From positions 4,442,001-4,506,000 of the forward strand of contig NZ_CP033875.1 in NCBI RefSeq assembly GCF_002742645.2: a stretch of DNA of 64,000 bases. Direction: 5' to 3'. The stretch comes from Caulobacter sp. FWC26 (GTDB lineage: Bacteria > Pseudomonadota > Alphaproteobacteria > Caulobacterales > Caulobacteraceae). The notes beneath the pieces are model-generated. The model was not told where the DNA came from, made no database searches, and saw only the letters and a program-made list of their open reading frames with translations. The translations under genes and the position numbers were made by a program. This document shows, in pieces, positions 1 to 8,318 of the stretch (position 1 is its first letter; the number at the start of each line of letters is the position of its first letter).

Positions 1-644
1 TGATGCAGCGTCATGGGTTGACCTTCTACCTGATCGACTATGGCGTCGCCGCCTTCCTGGGCCTGGACCTTGCCGCGCGCGCCATAGCGCACGGGGATCT
101 GAAGTCGTGGCTGAGGAAACCGATCGTGTGGGTGGACCTGTTTGTCCTCGCGACCCTGCTTTTTCCGGCGTGGTTGTTTAATTTCGGCTTCCTGCGCGTC
201 GTTCGCCTGTGGACGCTGATCCACAGCGAGTTCTTTTGGCGCACGGTCGGGCGCCGCTACGACGACACCCGCGTGGAGGACATCACGCGGGCCGCCAGTT
301 CGCTTCTGACGTTCGTGTTTGTGGTCACGGGCTTCGTCTACACCAGCTTCGTCGGTCGTCACGACGGCATCGCGGGCTATGTGGACGCGCTCTATTTCAC
401 CGTCACCAGCCTGACCACGACGGGCTACGGCGATGTGACGCTACCCGGCGTCTGGGGCAAGCTGCTGTCCATGGCCGTCATGCTGGGCGGCGTATCCCTG
501 TTCATCGGTCTGATCCAGTCGATCCTCCGCCCGCACAAGGTCGTCCATCCCTGCCCCGACTGCGGCCTTCGTCGGCACGATCCAGACGCGGTTCACTGCA
601 AGGCCTGCGGCAGGCTGTTGAACATTCCCGACGACGGGGTGTGA
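1..644 (+). CDS. Voltage-gated-type potassium channel with C-terminal zinc ribbon (5' partial)
   Basis: This is an inner-membrane cation channel subunit, cut by the window edge. An ATG lies at position 3, but the reading begins inside the membrane domain and no S1 helix is visible, so the true start is probably upstream. Hydrophobic helices lead to an arginine-rich S4-like segment (about residues 64-80), then S5, a pore loop and S6. The selectivity filter TTTGYGD lies at residues 138-144 of the visible protein, which is the potassium signature. The soluble tail carries two CxxC pairs (CPDC near 183, CKAC near 199) spaced like a small zinc ribbon instead of a usual RCK/TrkA domain. The family call is firm; the physiological role is unknown. 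Confidence 0.85.
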   Translation, partial: MQRHGLTFYLIDYGVAAFLGLDLAARAIAHGDLKSWLRKPIVWVDLFVLATLLFPAWLFNFGFLRVVRLWTLIHSEFFWRTVGRRYDDTRVEDITRAASSLLTFVFVVTGFVYTSFVGRHDGIAGYVDALYFTVTSLTTTGYGDVTLPGVWGKLLSMAVMLGGVSLFIGLIQSILRPHKVVHPCPDCGLRRHDPDAVHCKACGRLLNIPDDGV

Positions 645-698
645 TCGCGCGGAGTATAGCCCTGGCGCGGGAAAAAATTTGCGCTACCGTCCCGCGCC

Positions 699-2834
699 AT
701 GACCCTTCTCCGCACCTGCTCCGCGATCGCCCTGGCCGCGATCCTTTCCACCGGCTCGGCCACGACGGCCTTGGCGCAAGACAGCGATCCCCACCTTGCC
801 CTCGAGGCCGTCGAGAGCCCCGAAGCCCTCGCCTGGGTGAAGGCGCAGAACGACAAGACGCTGCCGCTGCTGTCCGGCGATCCGCGCTTCGCGGGCCTGC
901 AGGCCGACGCCCTGAAAATCCTGTCCGCCAAGGACCGCATCGCCATGCCGAACTTCGTCGGCAAGACGGTGTTCAACTTCTGGCAGGACCAGACCCATGT
1001 GCGCGGGATCTGGCGGCGCACCAGCCTTGAGTCCTACAAGTCGGCCGATCCCCAATGGGAGACGGTGATCGACCTCGACGCCCTGGCCGCCGCCGAGGGC
1101 AAGAACTGGATCTGGAAGGGCGCCGACTGCCGGCCCAAGACCCATGACCGGTGCCTGGTGAACCTGTCCAATGGCGGCAAGGACGCGGTCACCGTCCGCG
1201 AGTTCGACCTCGTGACCAAGACCTTCGTCGATCCCTCGGCCGGCGGCTTCGTCCTGCCCGAGAGCAAGCAGTCAATCGAGTGGCTGGATCCCGACACCCT
1301 GATCCTGACCCGCGACTGGGGTCCGGGCACAACCACCGACAGCGGCTATGGCATGGTGGTCAAGACGCTGAAGCGCGATCAGGCCCTGGACCAGGCGGTC
1401 GAGATCTATCGCGGTCGGAAGAGCGATGTGTCCGTGCGTCCGAACGTGTTGCGCGACGCCAAAGGTCGTCGCGTCGTGCTGATCGAGCAGGCGACCGACT
1501 TCTTCAACAGTCTCTATTTCCAGTGGACGCCCGAGGGCTTGGCCCAGCTGCCGCTGCCCAAGCAGGGCGGCGTCATCGGCATGCTGGATGGCGCGCTGGT
1601 CGTGAAGACCGAGGAGCCCTGGACCTTCGCCGGCGTCGCCATTCCGGCCGGCAGCCTGGCCCTGGTCTCGCCTGAGCGCCTGCGTCCGAGCAGCGAGATC
1701 GTGACGTCCAACGGCTGCAACCCCTGCGCCATTCTCTCACCGGGTCCGCGCCAGTCGATCGCCCAGGCCACTGTCACCGACAACCGCGTGGTCGCCGTCG
1801 TCTATGACAACGTCCGGGGCTCGCTGGTCAGTCTGGAGAACCGGGGCGAGCGCGGGGTGGTCAAGACCAGCCTGCCCGTCATCGACAACGCCGCCGTGAC
1901 CCTCGGCTCGCATTCCGACGAAGGCGATCTGGTCTTCTACACCGATGAAGGCTTCGCCACCCCGACGCAGCTGAAACTGGCCGACGCCACGGGAACCACC
2001 GCCCAGACGGTGAAGGCCCAGCCGGCCCAGTTCGACGCCAGCAAGCTGGAGGTCGAGCAGAAGGTCGCCACCTCCAAGGACGGGACCAAAATCCCCTACT
2101 TCCTGATCCATCCCAAGGGCCACAAGCACGACGGCAAGAACCCGACGTTGCTGCACGCCTATGGCGGCTTCAACCTCTCGAAGCTCCCCGTCTATGACCC
2201 GCTGATCGGCAAGCTGTGGCTGGAGCGCGGCGGCAGCTACGCCGTCGCCAATATCCGCGGCGGCGGCGAGTTCGGTCCCGGCTGGCACCAGGCGGCGCTG
2301 AAAGCCAATCGCCAGCGCGCCTATGACGACTATTTCGCCGTGGCCGAGGATCTGATCGCCAAGAAGATCACCTCGCCCCGTCACCTCGGAGCTTATGGCC
2401 GCTCGAACGGCGGCCTCCTGATGGGCGTGGCCATGACCCAGCGGCCCGACCTCTGGAACGCGGTGGTCGTGGAAAGCCCGCTGCTGGACATGATCCGCTA
2501 CACCCAGCTGCCCGCCGGAGCCTCGTGGATCGGCGAGTACGGCGACCCGGCCATCCCGGCCGAGCGCGCCTGGATCGAGAAGTACAGCCCCTATCAGAAT
2601 CTCAAGGCCGGCGTGAAGTACCCGCTGGCCTACATCACGACCTCGACCAAGGACGACCGCGTCCATCCGGGCCACGCCCGCAAGTTCGCCGCGCGTCTGG
2701 ACGACCTGAAGGTCGACAACCTCTATTTCGAGAACACCGACGGCGGCCACGCCAATGGGGCCGACCCCAAGGCCAACGCCCGTCGCTGGGCCCTGCACTA
2801 CACCTACCTGTCGCGCCAGTTGATGGATCACTAA
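699..2834 (+). CDS. Secreted prolyl oligopeptidase family serine peptidase (first of a tandem pair)
   Basis: This 711-residue S9 peptidase should cleave short proline-containing peptides in the periplasm. A signal peptide is visible (hydrophobic residues 5-25, ending ALAQ). The N-terminal two thirds should form the beta-propeller gate and the last 250 residues the alpha/beta-hydrolase domain. The nucleophile is Ser569 in GRSNGGLLMG; the acid is in TKDDRVHP (about 653) and the His in DGGHANG (about 685). Length is normal for the family. The stop codon is directly followed by the ATG of a paralogue, so the two are co-transcribed and came from a tandem duplication. Compared with its neighbour, the usual N-terminal DPY-W-E motif is altered to DPHLALE. 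Confidence 0.9.
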   Translation: MTLLRTCSAIALAAILSTGSATTALAQDSDPHLALEAVESPEALAWVKAQNDKTLPLLSGDPRFAGLQADALKILSAKDRIAMPNFVGKTVFNFWQDQTHVRGIWRRTSLESYKSADPQWETVIDLDALAAAEGKNWIWKGADCRPKTHDRCLVNLSNGGKDAVTVREFDLVTKTFVDPSAGGFVLPESKQSIEWLDPDTLILTRDWGPGTTTDSGYGMVVKTLKRDQALDQAVEIYRGRKSDVSVRPNVLRDAKGRRVVLIEQATDFFNSLYFQWTPEGLAQLPLPKQGGVIGMLDGALVVKTEEPWTFAGVAIPAGSLALVSPERLRPSSEIVTSNGCNPCAILSPGPRQSIAQATVTDNRVVAVVYDNVRGSLVSLENRGERGVVKTSLPVIDNAAVTLGSHSDEGDLVFYTDEGFATPTQLKLADATGTTAQTVKAQPAQFDASKLEVEQKVATSKDGTKIPYFLIHPKGHKHDGKNPTLLHAYGGFNLSKLPVYDPLIGKLWLERGGSYAVANIRGGGEFGPGWHQAALKANRQRAYDDYFAVAEDLIAKKITSPRHLGAYGRSNGGLLMGVAMTQRPDLWNAVVVESPLLDMIRYTQLPAGASWIGEYGDPAIPAERAWIEKYSPYQNLKAGVKYPLAYITTSTKDDRVHPGHARKFAARLDDLKVDNLYFENTDGGHANGADPKANARRWALHYTYLSRQLMDH

Positions 2835-4979
2835 ATGCGTAAGTCGCTGCTTGCCCTCCTCGCCACCACGAGTCTGATGACCCTCACCCCTGCGTTCGCT
2901 GCCGACACCGCAAAGCCCGCCACCGAGGCCCGTACCCCCCTGGCGGAGCTGGGCAAGGACGATCCGTACATCTGGATGGAGGAGATCGAAGGGACGCGCG
3001 CCATGGACTGGGCCAAGGCCCAGAACGCCCGCTCGCTGCCAGTGCTGCAGGGCGACGCCCGCTATGCGGACCTTGAGTCCAAGGCGCTGGCGATCCTGAA
3101 CGCCAAGGACCGGGTGCCCGGCGTGTCGTTCGCCGGGGACGGCTCTCTGCGCAACTTCTGGCAAGACAAGGACCACGTGCGTGGGGTCTGGCGGAAGACG
3201 ACCCTCGACAGCTACCGCACCGCCGAGCCCGCCTGGGAAACGATCCTGGACATCGACGCCCTGGCCAAGGCCGAGAACGCCAACTGGGTGTTCAAGGGCG
3301 CCAGCTGCCTGCCCCCGGACGACGCCCGCTGCCTGGTGACGCTCTCGAACGGCGGCAAGGACGCCGTGACGGTCCGTGAGTTCGACACCGTCACCAAGAG
3401 CTTCGTGCCGGGCGGATTCGCGCTGCCGGAAGGCAAGCAGAACTACACCTGGCTGGACAAGGACACCCTGCTGGTCGGCCGCGAATGGACGCCCGGCGAG
3501 CTGACCAAGTCGGGCTACGCCTATGTGCTGAAGACGCTCAAGCGCGGACAGGCCCTGGATCAGGCCAAGGAAGTCTATCGCGGCGTCGAGACCGACGTTT
3601 CTGTCAGCCCGTTCGTGCTCCGTGACGCCGACGGCAAGGTCGTGGCGGTGATGGCCACGCGGGGCGTCACCTTCTTCGAGACCGAGACCTATCTGATCGA
3701 GGGCGACAAGCCCGTGAAGCTCGACCTGCCGCTCAAGAGCTCGATCCAGGGCTATGTCGACGGCCAGATGGTCGTCCTGATGGAGCAGGACTGGCCGGCC
3801 AAGGGCTTCAAGACCGGCGACCTGATCAGCTTCGACCTCGCCAAGCTGAAGGCCGCGCCGGACAAGGCGGTCGCCACGCTAGTGCTGCGGCCCACCGCCC
3901 GTCAGTCGGTGGAGCAGGTCCAGACCACCCGCACCAAACTGGTTGTCGGCATGCTCGATAACGTCAAGGGCGCGGCCAAGGTGTTCACCCACGGCCCCAA
4001 AGGCTGGACAGCGCAGACCCTGGACCTGCCCGCCAACAGCTCGATCGGCCTGGGGTCATCGGACGAGAAGGGCGAGCGTCTGTTCGTCACCGTCACGGGC
4101 TACCTGACGCCGACCACCTACTGGCTGGCCGACGCCGGGTCTCTGAAGCTGGAACAGATCAAGGCCTCGCCGGCCCGTTTCGACGCCTCGACCCACGTGG
4201 TCGAGCAGTTCGAGGCCACCAGCACCGACGGAACCAAGATCCCCTACTTCGTCGTGCGGCCGAAAGACGTGAAGTACGACGGCTCAGCCCCGACCCTGCT
4301 CTACGCCTATGGCGGCTTCCAGGTGCCGATGACGCCTGGCTATTCGGGCGTGATGGGCAAGCTGTGGCTGGAGCGCGGCGGCGTCTATGTCGTGGCCAAT
4401 ATCCGGGGCGGCGGCGAGTTCGGCCCGGCCTGGCACGAGGCGGGGCTGAAGGCCAATCGCCAGAAGGTCTATGACGACTTCTTCGCGGTCTCGCAGGACC
4501 TGATCACCCGCAAGATCACCTCGCCGCGCCGCCTGGGGATCATGGGCGGCAGCAATGGCGGCCTCCTGATGGGCGTGGCCCTGACCCAGCGGCCCGACCT
4601 CTACAACGCCATCGTCGTGCAGGTGCCGCTGTTCGACATGATCCGCTACAGCCAGCTCGGCGCGGGCGCCTCGTGGGTAGGCGAGTACGGCGATCCGGCT
4701 ATTCCCTCGGAACGCGCCGTCATCGCCAAGTACGATCCGTACTCAAACCTCAAGGCCGGCCAGAAGTATCCCGAGGTGTTCATCGAGACCTCGACCAAGG
4801 ACGATCGCGTCCACCCCGCCCACGCCCGCAAGGCCGCAGCGCGGCTGATGGAGCTGGGCTATCCGGTGCTCTACTACGAGAACATCGACGGCGGTCACGC
4901 GGGGGCCGCCAACCTCGCGGAGACGGCGCGCCGTCAGGCCTTGGAGTATGTCTATCTGACGCGCAGGCTGATGGACTGA
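2835..4979 (+). CDS. Secreted prolyl oligopeptidase family serine peptidase (second of a tandem pair)
   Basis: This 714-residue S9 peptidase is a paralogue of the preceding gene, with matching order of blocks and many identical stretches. It has a signal peptide (MRKSLLALLATTSLMTLTPA onward, cleaved near AFA-AD), the family N-terminal motif DPYIWMEE, a propeller region and a catalytic domain. The nucleophile is Ser573 in GGSNGGLLMG, with the acid in TKDDRVHP and the His in DGGHAGA. Its ATG abuts the stop of the first copy with no spacer, so translation is probably coupled. A strong hairpin (4988-5025) follows its stop codon. Substrate is not deducible from sequence. Confidence 0.9.
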   Translation: MRKSLLALLATTSLMTLTPAFAADTAKPATEARTPLAELGKDDPYIWMEEIEGTRAMDWAKAQNARSLPVLQGDARYADLESKALAILNAKDRVPGVSFAGDGSLRNFWQDKDHVRGVWRKTTLDSYRTAEPAWETILDIDALAKAENANWVFKGASCLPPDDARCLVTLSNGGKDAVTVREFDTVTKSFVPGGFALPEGKQNYTWLDKDTLLVGREWTPGELTKSGYAYVLKTLKRGQALDQAKEVYRGVETDVSVSPFVLRDADGKVVAVMATRGVTFFETETYLIEGDKPVKLDLPLKSSIQGYVDGQMVVLMEQDWPAKGFKTGDLISFDLAKLKAAPDKAVATLVLRPTARQSVEQVQTTRTKLVVGMLDNVKGAAKVFTHGPKGWTAQTLDLPANSSIGLGSSDEKGERLFVTVTGYLTPTTYWLADAGSLKLEQIKASPARFDASTHVVEQFEATSTDGTKIPYFVVRPKDVKYDGSAPTLLYAYGGFQVPMTPGYSGVMGKLWLERGGVYVVANIRGGGEFGPAWHEAGLKANRQKVYDDFFAVSQDLITRKITSPRRLGIMGGSNGGLLMGVALTQRPDLYNAIVVQVPLFDMIRYSQLGAGASWVGEYGDPAIPSERAVIAKYDPYSNLKAGQKYPEVFIETSTKDDRVHPAHARKAAARLMELGYPVLYYENIDGGHAGAANLAETARRQALEYVYLTRRLMD

Positions 4980-4987
4980 TCGGGCTG

Positions 4988-5025
4988 GCGCCGCTCGCTC
5001 ATCCTTAAGGAGAGACGAGCGGCGC
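4988..5025 (+). terminator. Long near-perfect hairpin after the peptidase pair
   Basis: Nine bases after the stop of the second peptidase, a 10-bp perfect stem (GCGCCGCTCG with CGAGCGGCGC) encloses two further 3-bp stems, CTC/GAG and TCC/GGA, around a TTAA loop, with only two bulged A residues. No T-run follows on either strand, so this may be a transcript-end or mRNA-stabilising hairpin rather than a classical intrinsic terminator. A protein-binding palindrome centred on TCCTTAAGGA is an alternative reading. Confidence 0.55.
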
Positions 5026-5113
5026 AGAGCCTCACGTAACAGCGTCCCGTCAACCCTAAGGAAATCTCTCGGCGCCAGAGTGCCCGCCGACTCTTCCCGT
5101 CGGACAGGCTCTT

Positions 5114-6199
5114 TTGCCCATAGAAATCGTCAAAGCCCTGGATCTCTCCGCCGCCGACCTTGCGCGGTGGACGCAGCTGCGCCGGGGCCAGACGCGGCTG
5201 GACTCTCCCTTTCTGTCGCCGCAATGGACGCTGTCGGTCGCCCGCGCGCAGGCCGACAAAAGTGACCAGGTGAGGGTCGCCATCGAGCGCGCCCCTGGGG
5301 GGGAGGCCATGGCCTTCCTTCCGGTGCGTGTCCGTCAGGACGTGGCGATGCCCGTCGGCGCGCCGATGTGCGACTATCAGGCCCTGATCTCCGCGCCCGG
5401 CGTCACCATGGACCCGCGCGACCTGTTGCACGCGCTCGGCGTGGGCCGGATCGACTTCTGTCACATGATGGCCGACGACGAGACTCTGGGTCGCCACGCG
5501 CGCGGCCAGACCGACAGCTGGATGGTGGAGCTGCCCCACGGTTATGACGCCTACGCCAGCGAGCGACGGGCCTCCGGCATCGGCGTCCTCAAGGATATCG
5601 ACAAGAAGCGCCGCAAGGCCGAGCGTGAAGTGGGCCCGTGTCGGTTCACGGCGATGTCCAGCAGCCAGGCCGCCTTCGACCAGTTGATCGCTTGGAAACG
5701 CGTGCAACTGCTGCTGACCCACCAGACCGACCTCTTCAAGGCCCCCTGGGTCCACAGGCTTCTGGACGACCTCTTCGAGCGGCGCGATCCCGACTTCGGC
5801 GGCGGACTCTACACCCTGCATCTGGGCGAGCGGCTGGCGGCGGTGCACTTTCACCTGCGCGGCGAGCACACCATCCACGGCTGGCTGATCGCCCACAACC
5901 CCGACCTTGAGCGCTATTCGCCGGGCATGATGCTGTTCCAGGACATTCTCAAGAGCATGGACGGCACGCCCTACACCCGACTGGATCTCGGAACCGGCGA
6001 CTACCGCTTCAAGCGCGAACTCTCCAACGCCCGTCAGCGCGTGGTGTTCGGCTTCCTGGGATCGCCCTCGGTGCCGAGCCTAGTGCGACACGCCGTCTAT
6101 GGCGTCCGCAGCGTGGCCGAGGCCCTGCCGCTGGGCCGGATTTCCGAACTGCCTGGCAAGGCGATGCGGCGGATCGACCTGCTGCGCGGCCTGCACTGA
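5114..6199 (+). CDS. hfsK: GNAT-superfamily acetyltransferase, HfsK-like holdfast protein
   Basis: This 361-residue protein of the CelD/BcsL-type GNAT (FemAB-like) family starts at TTG 5114. The C-terminal half contains acetyltransferase-like blocks (HFHLRGEHTIHGWLIAHN, then RLDLGTGDYRFKREL near residue 295). In C. crescentus, HfsK is a GNAT-family c-di-GMP effector that modifies the holdfast polysaccharide and affects its cohesion. I assign the name from my memory of the family and of this chromosomal position next to two oligopeptidase genes, not from an alignment. No other holdfast genes are nearby, which fits hfsK being unlinked to the hfs cluster. The protein could instead be another CelD/BcsL paralogue. 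Confidence 0.7.
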   Translation: MPIEIVKALDLSAADLARWTQLRRGQTRLDSPFLSPQWTLSVARAQADKSDQVRVAIERAPGGEAMAFLPVRVRQDVAMPVGAPMCDYQALISAPGVTMDPRDLLHALGVGRIDFCHMMADDETLGRHARGQTDSWMVELPHGYDAYASERRASGIGVLKDIDKKRRKAEREVGPCRFTAMSSSQAAFDQLIAWKRVQLLLTHQTDLFKAPWVHRLLDDLFERRDPDFGGGLYTLHLGERLAAVHFHLRGEHTIHGWLIAHNPDLERYSPGMMLFQDILKSMDGTPYTRLDLGTGDYRFKRELSNARQRVVFGFLGSPSVPSLVRHAVYGVRSVAEALPLGRISELPGKAMRRIDLLRGLH

Positions 6200-6209
6200 C
6201 GGCCGGGCT

Positions 6210-6554
6210 TCAGGGCCGGGAAGGGGCCGCGTTGATCCGGATGGCCTGGGGATCAATCCCGCCCGCCGGCCACGCGCGCGTCCATCCATACTTCAGCTCG
6301 CCTTCGCGAAAGGCGAAGCGGTCCAGGTGTCTGGCCACAACGTCCTCCAACCTCGCGAGCGCCTCCAGGTCGGCGGCCTCGACCGTGATATCGAGACCAT
6401 CGCCGTGCGCACTCATTCGGCACGTTCCGAGCGGCAGTGGAAAAAAGGCCGAGGCGTCGTCGTAACGGACCTCAAACTTGTGGCTCCAGTGCTTGGCGAG
6501 CTGGATCATGTAGCGGGCCGCCTTTTCGGTGGCGACCCGGGCATGGCTTTCCAT
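6210..6554 (-). CDS. DUF2218 domain protein
   Basis: This 114-residue protein fills the DUF2218 family length, with the typical core (KHWSHKFEVRYD, then a cysteine-containing beta segment, then the LEDVVARHLDRFAFRE helix and a final W). It starts with MESHARVATEKAARYM, usual for the family. It lies 12 bp downstream of a PadR-type repressor gene on the same strand, so the two form an operon. From family knowledge, DUF2218 proteins often neighbour siderophore-interacting ferric reductases; none is present here. A role in metal or iron homeostasis is an inference from that association and from the regulator. The biochemical function is unknown. Confidence 0.8.
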   Translation of the reverse strand: MESHARVATEKAARYMIQLAKHWSHKFEVRYDDASAFFPLPLGTCRMSAHGDGLDITVEAADLEALARLEDVVARHLDRFAFREGELKYGWTRAWPAGGIDPQAIRINAAPSRP

Positions 6555-6566
6555 AGGCTGTCTTTC

Positions 6567-7145
6567 CTAGATGGACTCGATGACGGCTGCGGCGTCGTCC
6601 AGCGCCTTGGCGACGGCGGCGATTTGCTCGGCGGTCAGTTGGCCGCCATGCAGTTTCAAGCGCAGCGCTGTCTTGAGGTTCTCGCGAGCCCGCATGATCT
6701 GCGGTGAGAAGGCCGCGCTGGTCGACGCGGCCTCGGCCATGCGCTCGAACAGCGATCGCACCGACGGCGCATTGCTGGCCAGAAACGCCTCGCCTTCCGG
6801 GGTGATCGCGTACAGCTTCTTGCCGCCCACCGCTTCGCTGGCGACCACGTAGCCGAGTTCTTCCAGCAGGGTCAGGGTGGGATAGACCACGCCCGGGCTG
6901 GGCGTATAGGCGCCGCCGGCGGCCGTCTCGATCGCCTTGATCAGCTCATAGCCATGGCTGGGCTTGTCGGCGATCAGCTTGAGCACCACGAAGCGCAGAT
7001 CGCCGTGGTCGAAGAAGCGGCCCATCCGACCGCCTCGCCCGCGCGGCCCGCCGTGCGCGCCATGAAAGCCGAACGGGTGCCGACCATGGTGTTCGCGCAT
7101 CGAACCGCCCCAGCGGCCTGAATGATGATGATGTCGTCCAAACAT
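6567..7145 (-). CDS. PadR-family repressor with His-rich N-terminus (YqjI-like)
   Basis: This 192-residue regulator has a PadR winged-helix domain from about residue 45, containing SHGYELIKAIE and YTPSPGVVYPTLTLLEELG, followed by a helical dimerisation tail. The first 45 residues are rich in His, Gly and Arg (MFGRHHHHSGRW, REHHGRHPFGFHGAHGG). E. coli YqjI has the same architecture: a His-rich metal-binding extension on a PadR domain, nickel/iron responsive and autoregulatory. I therefore infer a metal-sensing repressor of its own operon, which includes the DUF2218 gene. The upstream region carries a 16-bp inverted repeat and a related third site placed where a promoter should be. Confidence 0.88.
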   Translation of the reverse strand: MFGRHHHHSGRWGGSMREHHGRHPFGFHGAHGGPRGRGGRMGRFFDHGDLRFVVLKLIADKPSHGYELIKAIETAAGGAYTPSPGVVYPTLTLLEELGYVVASEAVGGKKLYAITPEGEAFLASNAPSVRSLFERMAEAASTSAAFSPQIMRARENLKTALRLKLHGGQLTAEQIAAVAKALDDAAAVIESI

Positions 7146-7163
7146 GTTTTAGATCCTATTTCG

Positions 7164-7228
7164 TTATATCGGAATAACAGATATATCGAAACCCGCTCGG
7201 GTCAAGAGTGGATTTCGATATATCTGTT
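7164..7228 (-). promoter_or_regulatory. Inverted operator repeats upstream of the PadR gene
   Basis: Two copies of a 16-mer lie in perfect inverted orientation at 7176-7191 (AACAGATATATCGAAA) and 7213-7228, separated by 21 bp. Each contains the self-palindromic core GATATATC. A weaker third element with TTAT/ATAA arms is at 7164-7177, immediately upstream. All three fall 19-83 bp ahead of the PadR start codon, where the promoter must be. PadR proteins normally bind such AT-rich dyads in their own promoter, so autoregulation is likely. Confidence 0.7.
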
Positions 7229-7443
7229 TTCGGGAACCGTTGGGCGAGGCATGGGCGCCACGCTCGCCGTGAAACCGCCAAGCTTGGCGCGTTCGCGGCG
7301 TCTTCGGACAAGCGGCCGCCCAGATCCCGTCGTAAGAGTTGAGTCTCGCGGCGGAGTATCCGCGTCGGCGCGGCGCCGGTGACCGTCCGGGCAGGACCGA
7401 AATAGTCTGTACCCAGCCTTGATACGGAAGACGGCGTGAATAC

Positions 7444-8301
7444 ATGGCGCCTATGAGAAGCAGGAGCATCCGCTTGCGAGACCAGCACGACAGCCCAGGC
7501 CTTCAGCCCCTCGGGCGACGCCTCGCCGCAGGAGGGTTGGCCGCGGTCTGCGGGCTGTCGATCGCCACCGGAGCCCTGGCGCAGACCGACGCCTCGCCCT
7601 CCGCACTCGCCGCTGAGGCCGCCAATGACCCGCTGGAAGGCCTGAACCGGGCCTCTTTCAAGCTGGGTATGGGACTGGACCGGGCTTTTCTGGGGCCGAT
7701 CGCGCATGGCTACATGGCCGTGACCCCGCGCGTCGTGCGCGACCGCGTCAGCTCTGCGATCTACAATCTGGGCGAGCCGAACACGGTCATGAATCAGGTG
7801 CTGCAGGGCAAACCGCGCCGCGCCGTGCGCTCCAGCACCCGCTTCGTGGTCAATTCGACGATCGGCGTGCTGGGCCTATTCGACGTCGCAGCCAAGATGG
7901 GCCTGCCCCCGCGCGGCGCCGACTTCGGCCAGACCTTCGGCCGCTGGGGCGCGGGCCCCGGCGCCTATATCTACGTTCCCCTGATGGGGCCGCTGAATGT
8001 CCGCGACGGCGTCGGCCGCGCGCTCGACATCGTCACCGATCCGGTCTCGATGGTCGCCGGCGGCTTCGACACCGACTTTGGCAAGGCGCGGACGGTCGTC
8101 ACCGTCGTGGACCTGCGCGCCGCGACGGACTCGGGGTTCAGAGCTCTGAAGGACGCGGCCGATCCCTACGTCACCACCCGCTCCGCCTATGGGCAGTATC
8201 GCGAGGCCTTCGTGCGTGAAGCCACCGGCGAGACCGAGACGCTTCCCGATTTCGACGCGCCACCCAGCGAGCCGACCACGCCGTCGCCGCCCACACCCTG
8301 A
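7444..8301 (+). CDS. mlaA: MlaA/VacJ outer-membrane phospholipid transport protein
   Basis: This 285-residue protein belongs to the VacJ/MlaA family, which removes misplaced phospholipids from the outer leaflet of the outer membrane and passes them to MlaC. The family signatures DPLEGLNRASFKLG (about residue 60) and FGQTFGRWGAGPGAYIYVP (about 160) are present. A signal peptide ends near GALAQ, but no convincing lipobox precedes it: the only nearby Cys is in LAAVCGL, with Val at -1. It may therefore be non-lipidated. The gene leads a five-gene cluster with mlaC, mlaD, mlaE and mlaF, so the whole retrograde pathway is encoded together. ATG 7453 is an alternative start. Confidence 0.9.
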   Translation: MAPMRSRSIRLRDQHDSPGLQPLGRRLAAGGLAAVCGLSIATGALAQTDASPSALAAEAANDPLEGLNRASFKLGMGLDRAFLGPIAHGYMAVTPRVVRDRVSSAIYNLGEPNTVMNQVLQGKPRRAVRSSTRFVVNSTIGVLGLFDVAAKMGLPPRGADFGQTFGRWGAGPGAYIYVPLMGPLNVRDGVGRALDIVTDPVSMVAGGFDTDFGKARTVVTVVDLRAATDSGFRALKDAADPYVTTRSAYGQYREAFVREATGETETLPDFDAPPSEPTTPSPPTP

Positions 8302-8318
8302 TCTTCCCCGGTAGAACC

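Noticed and set aside
1737..3176. 479-residue open frame antisense to the oligopeptidases
   Set aside because: It covers the junction of two certain genes on the other strand and shows no motifs.
7122..7382. 86-residue open frame over the PadR operator region
   Set aside because: It overlaps the start of the PadR gene and its operators, has no ribosome-binding site and no recognisable domain.
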